DNA from: an uncultured Bacteroidales bacterium
GTDB taxonomy: Bacteria; Bacteroidota; Bacteroidia; Bacteroidales; Paludibacteraceae
NCBI GenBank assembly: GCA_900321775.1
Contig: ONXE01000058.1
Span: 1 to 10,347, forward strand
DNA length: 10,347 nucleotides
Direction of reading: 5' to 3'
Part shown: positions 6,135 to 10,347 of the stretch, piece after piece
How positions within the stretch are numbered: the stretch's first letter is position 1
How the letters are laid out: each line of letters starts with the position of its first letter
Program-made: the position numbers and the translations under genes
Notes under the pieces: model-generated
Databases searched by the model: none
What the model was told of the DNA's origin: nothing
Seen by the model: only the letters and a program-made list of their open reading frames with translations

Positions 6135-6902
6135 CACTTGGAACCGATCAATGTCTTTCCACAACGGCAACACTTGACGGTAATGGGCCAAACGCTCGAT
6201 GTCAAAGTCCGCAATCTTCGTACCCGCCTCGTCGTCCTCAAACCACACCAACTTGTCCAGCCTCGTGTTGTACGCCACGGAATGACCCTTATAATGCAAG
6301 CCCATATTGTCGTCTCCAATACAGTTCACAGCTACCAGATAGCACTGATTCTCAATGCATCTCGAACCTAACATCACGTCCCAGGCCTCTAACTTCACAT
6401 CAGGCCACGCAGCACAATATATCAAGATGTCGTAGTCAAACCCTGTCGCGTTCCTGCTCCATACAGGAAACCTCAAATCGTAGCAAATCTGCAGGCAAAA
6501 CTTCGCCCCACGAAACGCCACCACTTTTCTCTCCTGACCTGCGGTAAACAGCTCCGACTCTCCTCGGCTCGGGTACAAATGTCGTTTGTCCACGAAATCC
6601 ATCGTCCCGTCCGGCTGCACAAAAAAACCGCGGTTATACAGTTTCCCTTCGTCACGACACATAAACGAACCCACCACGGCCAAATCGTACTCCTTGGCCC
6701 AATCCCTTATCGTCCGAAGAGTCTCGCCGTCCATCGTATCCGCCATATTGGGGATATTCGGGCAAAAACCCGTAGTAAACATCTCCGGCAAAACCGCCAC
6801 GTCAGCCTTCCCCGCTATCTCTTTCAATCTAATACCGGTAAGGCGGAGATTCTCCTGAACCTCCGCCCATACTACCGGATACTGAAGCAACGCAACCCTC
6901 AT
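6126..6902 (-). CDS. Nitrilase-superfamily omega-amidase (YafV type)
   Basis: This 258-aa carbon-nitrogen hydrolase has the full Glu-Lys-Cys triad in family context: E40 in LPEMFTTGF, K106 in VDKRHLY, and C140 in QICYDLRFPVWSRN. The MFTTGF and CYDLRFPVWSRN signatures and the length match the YafV/omega-amidase branch. These enzymes hydrolyse 2-oxoglutaramate (and 2-oxosuccinamate) to the 2-oxoacid and ammonia, repairing or salvaging by-products of glutamine or asparagine transamination in the cytoplasm. The specific substrate is inferred from the family. Its start codon overlaps the floA stop by 4 bp (ATGA), so translation is probably coupled to floA. The coding end runs into 7-bp repeats. 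Confidence 0.93.
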   Translation of the reverse strand: MRVALLQYPVVWAEVQENLRLTGIRLKEIAGKADVAVLPEMFTTGFCPNIPNMADTMDGETLRTIRDWAKEYDLAVVGSFMCRDEGKLYNRGFFVQPDGTMDFVDKRHLYPSRGESELFTAGQERKVVAFRGAKFCLQICYDLRFPVWSRNATGFDYDILIYCAAWPDVKLEAWDVMLGSRCIENQCYLVAVNCIGDDNMGLHYKGHSVAYNTRLDKLVWFEDDEAGTKIADFDIERLAHYRQVLPLWKDIDRFQVEV

Positions 6903-7879
6903 TTCTTCTGTCCCACGCTTGTCTTAGGCTTGGCAATAGCGTCGCGCATCGACGTGTCAGCCTGTATATTCTGCATTTTATAGTAGTCCATAATACCCAA
7001 ATTTCCACTGCGGAATGCCTCCGCCATTGCCTTCGGAACCTCTGCCTCGGCCTGTACTACCGATGCGCGGGCCTCTTGTTCCTTGGCTTTCATCTCCTGC
7101 TCCAGCGCCACTGCCATCGCCCTGCGCTCTTCTGCCTTGGCCTGAGCAATGTTCTTGTCCGCCTCAGCCTGATCCATCTGCAATTGTGCACCGATGTTTT
7201 TTCCTACGTCTATGTCCGCAATATCAATGGACAGAATCTCAAACGCAGTACCTGCATCCAGACCTTTTTTCAACACTAATTTACTGATGGAATCGGGGTT
7301 TTCGAGCACAGCCTTGTGTGTTTCGGCAGAACCGATAGACGACACAATTCCTTCACCTACACGAGCCAGAATAGTGTCCTCGCCCGCACCACCAACCAGG
7401 TGTGCAATATTGGCTCTTACGGTCACACGAGCCTTGGCTATCAACTGAATACCATCCTTGGCCACTGCGGTCACCGGCGGAGTGTCTATCACGCGCGGAT
7501 TAACCGACATCTGCACAGCCTCAAACACGTCACGACCCGCCAAGTCTATGGCTGTAGCCATCTGAAAACTCAAGTCGATGTTAGCTTTGTTAGCCGAAAC
7601 CAACGCGTGAACTACATTCACAATATTTCCTCCGGCTAAATAATGCGCCTCCAATCCGTCACGGCGAACGTCTTCTATGCCCGCCTTGTGCGCTTCAATC
7701 ATACAATCCACAATCTTGTGAGGAGGTACTTTCCTGATACGCATTAGGAACAACTGAATCAAAGAGATTCTTACACCACTTACTTGCGCCGAGATCCACA
7801 ACAGGAAAGGCACGTAGTAAAAGAACAGCAAAAACAGTATGGCAAGTATGCCAATCAGGATAATCTCAAAAATCTCCAT
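6899..7879 (-). CDS. floA: Flotillin-like membrane scaffold protein FloA
   Basis: This 326-aa protein fits the FloA/YqfA family along its length. An N-terminal hydrophobic hairpin (about 3-30) inserts in the membrane. An SPFH-like domain follows, with the conserved DVFEAVQMSVNPRVIDTP and GIQLIAKARVTVRANI segments. Next comes an Ala/Glu-rich coiled coil (about 230-285, AEADKNIAQAKAEERRAMAV) and the family tail GNLGIMDYYKMQNIQADT. FloA forms foci in the cytoplasmic membrane and organises functional membrane microdomains. Its usual partner, an NfeD-like protein, is encoded 54 bp upstream on the same strand, and a 4-bp overlap joins it to the downstream amidase. No clear Shine-Dalgarno precedes the start, as is usual in Bacteroidetes. 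Confidence 0.97.
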   Translation of the reverse strand: MEIFEIILIGILAILFLLFFYYVPFLLWISAQVSGVRISLIQLFLMRIRKVPPHKIVDCMIEAHKAGIEDVRRDGLEAHYLAGGNIVNVVHALVSANKANIDLSFQMATAIDLAGRDVFEAVQMSVNPRVIDTPPVTAVAKDGIQLIAKARVTVRANIAHLVGGAGEDTILARVGEGIVSSIGSAETHKAVLENPDSISKLVLKKGLDAGTAFEILSIDIADIDVGKNIGAQLQMDQAEADKNIAQAKAEERRAMAVALEQEMKAKEQEARASVVQAEAEVPKAMAEAFRSGNLGIMDYYKMQNIQADTSMRDAIAKPKTSVGQKK

Positions 7880-7933
7880 AGTAAAACTTGTTTATAAAGT
7901 GATATTAATGTCAATTCAAGTAGTAAGCAATGT

Positions 7934-8401
7934 CTATTCTGCGGGTTTTACCAGCACGATATTACCCTCAATTTTCTCGATGGAAACGGGCTTTTCAGGG
8001 TCTATGAACTCACCCATGCTCTTGGCCTCCACTTCTGTCGAACCGATACGCACTTTGCCCATCGGAGCAAGTCTCGAACAGGTCTTCACTACGTCTCCCA
8101 CTTTTACATCCAGTCCCGACAACAGATCTACCTTTCCGGCAATGTCGGTCTTCAACGCCATCTTCTCCAGCGTCTTGCCCCGCAGAAAAACCACAATACA
8201 TATTGCCGCAATTACGATAGCCGCACACAATGTGATATGTCCCGCCAATGGCGATATGTACACATATGCCATCGTCACCGATGCAGCCAAACTAAGAAAA
8301 CCGAAAATACCTGCGAATCCCATTCCGGGAATCAAAAAGATCTCAGCCACCACCAGGGCTACGCCGAAGACCAACAGGAGCGCTACAAGAAAAGTATACA
8401 T
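7934..8401 (-). CDS. NfeD-like membrane protein with C-terminal OB-fold domain
   Basis: This 155-aa protein has three predicted membrane helices (about 3-24, 28-49, 54-74), with the NfeD-typical AEIFLIPGMGFAGIFG between the first two. A soluble C-terminal domain (about 85-153) follows, rich in short beta strands (GKVRIGSTEVEAKS, VSIEKIEGNIVLVKP), as in the OB fold of NfeD/YuaF proteins. It belongs to the short class that lacks the N-terminal ClpP-like protease domain. Such proteins are encoded next to flotillins or stomatins and work with them in the membrane; here floA follows directly. A promoter match lies about 20 bp upstream, so this gene heads the operon. Confidence 0.93.
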   Translation of the reverse strand: MYTFLVALLLVFGVALVVAEIFLIPGMGFAGIFGFLSLAASVTMAYVYISPLAGHITLCAAIVIAAICIVVFLRGKTLEKMALKTDIAGKVDLLSGLDVKVGDVVKTCSRLAPMGKVRIGSTEVEAKSMGEFIDPEKPVSIEKIEGNIVLVKPAE

Positions 8402-8420
8402 ATTTCTTCTTTTTTGGGGA

Positions 8421-8452
8421 CAAAGTTACTGCTTTTTTTTCAAAAACACAAG
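8421..8452 (-). promoter_or_regulatory. Promoter for the NfeD-floA-amidase operon
   Basis: On the - strand, TAACTTTG (8428 down to 8421) is an exact -7 match. With a 20-bp spacer, CTTG (8452 down to 8449) serves as a three-of-four match to the -33 TTTG. It gives a leader of roughly 10-15 nt before the start at 8401. Confidence 0.7.
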
Positions 8453-8471
8453 AAAATTACACACTTTTTCC

Positions 8472-8490
8472 CAAAAAACATCGTTTTTTG
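8472..8490. repeat. Perfect palindrome between divergent promoters
   Basis: CAAAAAAC (8472-8479), a 3-nt loop, and GTTTTTTG (8483-8490) form a perfect 8-bp inverted repeat in the AT-rich divergent region, upstream of both -33 boxes. It could be a regulator or architectural protein site, or chance in A/T-tract DNA. Confidence 0.5.
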
Positions 8491-8508
8491 TAAAAAATAC
8501 CATAGAAA

Positions 8509-8541
8509 TTTGGTTATTTCACAAAAAATAACTACCTTTGC
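8509..8541 (+). promoter_or_regulatory. Promoter for the UPF0102-mnmG operon, with a palindrome in the spacer
   Basis: TTTG (8509-8512), exactly 20 bp, and TACCTTTGC (8533-8541) match the Bacteroidetes consensus. The 20-bp spacer is an inverted repeat: GTTATT (8513-8518), 8 nt, AATAAC (8527-8532). A protein bound there would cover the promoter, but no cognate regulator is known. Confidence 0.8.
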
Positions 8542-8567
8542 AGTTCGAATTGAAATCAACATGCGGT

Positions 8568-8999
8568 ATGGCACTACATAATATTCTTGGACGTCAGGGC
8601 GAAGATTTGGCTGTGGCTTTTCTTAAAGAGAAAGGTTTGCAGATTCTGGATCGTAACTGGAAACTCGGCGACCTCGAAACGGACATTGTGGCCAAACAGG
8701 ACGACGAGTTGGTTTTTGTTGAAGTCAAGACGCGGGCCTCTCTCGCTTGGGGAAACCCCGAAGATGCCGTGGACGAGCTCCGTAAGCGCCGTATGACAGC
8801 TGCTGCCAATGCGTACATCAAGTACCATAGGCTCGACAATCCATTCCGCTTCGACATCATTGCTATCGTGCTCAATCCGACAGAACAGAATATAGACCAT
8901 ATCGAAAACGCCTTTTCTCCACGCCCGCGTTACATCGGGCCGGGTAGCTACAAACCCGAAAACAAGTGGTCAAAAAGCCGATGGAAACGAAAAAAATGA
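8568..8999 (+). CDS. UPF0102 (YraN) family endonuclease-like protein
   Basis: This is a 143-aa protein starting MALHNILGRQGED. An upstream TTG in frame at 8538 would overlap the -7 promoter element, so the ATG at 8568 is chosen. Family features appear in order: G-x-x-G-E-D near the start (G8-D13), I-L-x-RNW (26-31), and the PD-(D/E)XK-type core with D39 in T-D-I-V-A and E52/K54 in LVFVEVKTR. The usual G-E-I-D stretch reads L-E-T-D here; the Asp is kept. UPF0102 proteins have a Holliday-junction-resolvase-like fold, but their cellular role is not settled. The C-terminal tail is Lys/Arg-rich. The stop overlaps the mnmG start by 4 bp (ATGA), so the two are probably translationally coupled. Confidence 0.93.
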   Translation: MALHNILGRQGEDLAVAFLKEKGLQILDRNWKLGDLETDIVAKQDDELVFVEVKTRASLAWGNPEDAVDELRKRRMTAAANAYIKYHRLDNPFRFDIIAIVLNPTEQNIDHIENAFSPRPRYIGPGSYKPENKWSKSRWKRKK

Positions 9000-10347
9000 C
9001 ACAAACATACGATGTAATAGTTGTGGGTGCGGGCCACGCAGGAAACGAGGCTGCTGCCGCTGCGGCAAACCTCGGTAGTCGCACTCTTCTCATCACGATG
9101 AACATGAATACCATCGGGCAGATGAGTTGTAACCCTGCCGTAGGTGGTATAGCCAAAGGACAAATAGTTCGCGAGATTGATGCCCTCGGAGGACTAATGG
9201 GCATTGTCACAGACCGTAGTGCTATCCAGTTCCGCATGCTTAACCGCAGTAAAGGACCTGCCATGTGGAGCCCCAGAAGTCAGTCTGACCGTAAACGTTT
9301 CATTGAGGAGTGGGTGCATGTACTTACCTCTACGCCTAATCTCAATATATGGCAAGATGCTGTTATATCATTGATAATCAATGGCAAACGTGTCGTAGGA
9401 GTGCACACGCTTCTCGGCGCTGATTTCTATGCTGGAGCTGTAGTGCTTACCAATGGTACTTTCCTCAACGGATTGATGCACTTTGGGCCTGTCAAACTTA
9501 ATGGAGGACGAATTGCTGAACCTGCCAGTTATGGATTGACCGAACAACTTGCCTCCCTTGGTTTTCAAACTGCAAGAATGAAGACCGGAACTCCTGCGCG
9601 CATCGACAAGCGCAGCATTGACTTCTCCAAACTCACGGAGCAAGTGGGAGAGGATGATTTTCACAAGTTCAGTTATCTCGATACGGTTCACCGTGGTCTC
9701 AAGCAGATGAGTTGCTGGATCACTTACACCAATCCCCGTACCCATGATATTTTGCGTCAAGGTTTGCCGGAATCACCCCTTTTCAACGGACAAATTTCAA
9801 GTATCGGACCTCGCTATTGTCCGAGTATAGAGACCAAGATAGTCACATTTGCAGACAAGGACGCACATCAGCTTTTCCTCGAGCCAGAGGGTGTGGATAG
9901 CAATGAATACTACGTCAACGGATTCTCCAGTTCGCTTCCGATGGATGTTCAGTTCGCTGCTTTGCGGTCTGTTTCCGGTCTCGAAAACGTAATTCTTTAC
10001 CGTCCGGGCTATGCTATAGAGTATGATTTCTTCCTCCCAACTCAGCTAAAACATACGTTGGAAACGAAGATTTTCGACCATCTCTTCTTCGCTGGACAAA
10101 TCAATGGTACTACAGGCTATGAAGAGGCTGCGGGGCAAGGTATAGTGGCAGGAATTAATGCGCACATTGCTGTTCATGGTGGAGAAGAATTTACTCTTTC
10201 TCGTGATGAAGCATATATAGGTGTCCTCATCGACGATCTTGTCAACAAAGGTGTGGACGAACCTTATCGTATGTTTACGTCCCGTGCTGAATACCGGATT
10301 CTCCTTCGTCAGGATAATGCGGACGAGCGCCTTACTGCCCGAAGCTA
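8996..10347 (+). CDS. mnmG: tRNA uridine-5-carboxymethylaminomethyl modification enzyme MnmG (3' truncated by window)
   Basis: About 450 codons are present of a protein that is usually 620-630 aa; it runs off the window without a stop. The FAD-binding motif VGAGHAG is at residues 10-16. The MSCNPAVGGIAKG segment with C45 and the signature GPRYCPSIETK with C275 correspond to the two conserved MnmG cysteines. The second family signature AGQINGTTGYEEAAGQG is at 366-382. With MnmE, MnmG installs the 5-carboxymethylaminomethyl group at wobble U34 of certain tRNAs, using FAD and methylene-tetrahydrofolate. An in-frame ATG at 8981 would add five residues (METKK); the start at 8996 is preferred because it begins just before the Rossmann strand. 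It is probably transcribed from the promoter upstream of the UPF0102 gene. Confidence 0.97.
   Translation, partial: MTQTYDVIVVGAGHAGNEAAAAAANLGSRTLLITMNMNTIGQMSCNPAVGGIAKGQIVREIDALGGLMGIVTDRSAIQFRMLNRSKGPAMWSPRSQSDRKRFIEEWVHVLTSTPNLNIWQDAVISLIINGKRVVGVHTLLGADFYAGAVVLTNGTFLNGLMHFGPVKLNGGRIAEPASYGLTEQLASLGFQTARMKTGTPARIDKRSIDFSKLTEQVGEDDFHKFSYLDTVHRGLKQMSCWITYTNPRTHDILRQGLPESPLFNGQISSIGPRYCPSIETKIVTFADKDAHQLFLEPEGVDSNEYYVNGFSSSLPMDVQFAALRSVSGLENVILYRPGYAIEYDFFLPTQLKHTLETKIFDHLFFAGQINGTTGYEEAAGQGIVAGINAHIAVHGGEEFTLSRDEAYIGVLIDDLVNKGVDEPYRMFTSRAEYRILLRQDNADERLTARS

Noticed and set aside
7839..8531. 230-codon + strand open frame opposite the NfeD-like gene
   Set aside because: It is antisense to the NfeD-like gene, and its last part is A/T-tract intergenic DNA giving Lys/Phe-rich translation.
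8538..8567. Upstream TTG start for the UPF0102 protein
   Set aside because: The TTG lies inside the -7 promoter element, so it would not be in the transcript.
8561..8581. Six-codon open frame (ATG to TAA) overlapping the UPF0102 start, possible leader peptide
   Set aside because: It is out of frame, very short, and expected by chance; no attenuator-like hairpin or codon run accompanies it.

Overview
The window looks like a chromosomal segment of a Bacteroidales bacterium, most likely of the Prevotella/Bacteroides type. Three intergenic sites match the Bacteroidetes primary sigma promoter (TTTG, 20 bp, TAnnTTTG). Shine-Dalgarno sites are weak or absent, lipobox signal peptides are dense, and the lipoproteins start with a stereotyped MKTK. 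No species is claimed.

Region 1 (1-2921, + strand) is a tightly spaced run of four genes. They encode a cysteine-rich membrane-linked protein (cut by the window edge), a full-length lipoprotein serpin with an inhibitory-type hinge, a lipoprotein with a PASTA-like motif, and a small Cys-rich lipoprotein. Immediately after the last stop codon lies a 46-bp relic of the 3' end of a second serpin gene. A 397-bp gene-free stretch follows, holding this relic, a long hairpin made of 8-bp repeats, and a strong promoter match.

Region 2 (3319-5952, + strand) is a second three-gene unit. It encodes a membrane-spanning TPR/coiled-coil/HTH regulator, a protein of unknown function with a signal peptide and several hydrophobic segments, and a lipoprotein distantly paralogous to the one beside the serpin. 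That last gene is broken by a one-base frameshift in an A-run. Both regions look like cell-envelope accessory functions. Their paralogous lipoproteins suggest a related role, which is inference only.

Region 3 (6126-8401, - strand) is an operon for an NfeD-like membrane protein, the flotillin-like scaffold FloA, and a nitrilase-superfamily omega-amidase whose start overlaps the floA stop by 4 bp. NfeD and FloA are established partners in membrane microdomains. The omega-amidase would remove 2-oxoglutaramate-type by-products of transamination.

Region 4 (8568 to the window end, + strand) is divergent from region 3. It encodes the UPF0102/YraN family protein, overlapping by 4 bp the start of mnmG (tRNA U34 modification), which runs off the window. 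Regions 3 and 4 are conserved housekeeping genes. Regions 1 and 2 are the variable part and hold most of the unusual observations.
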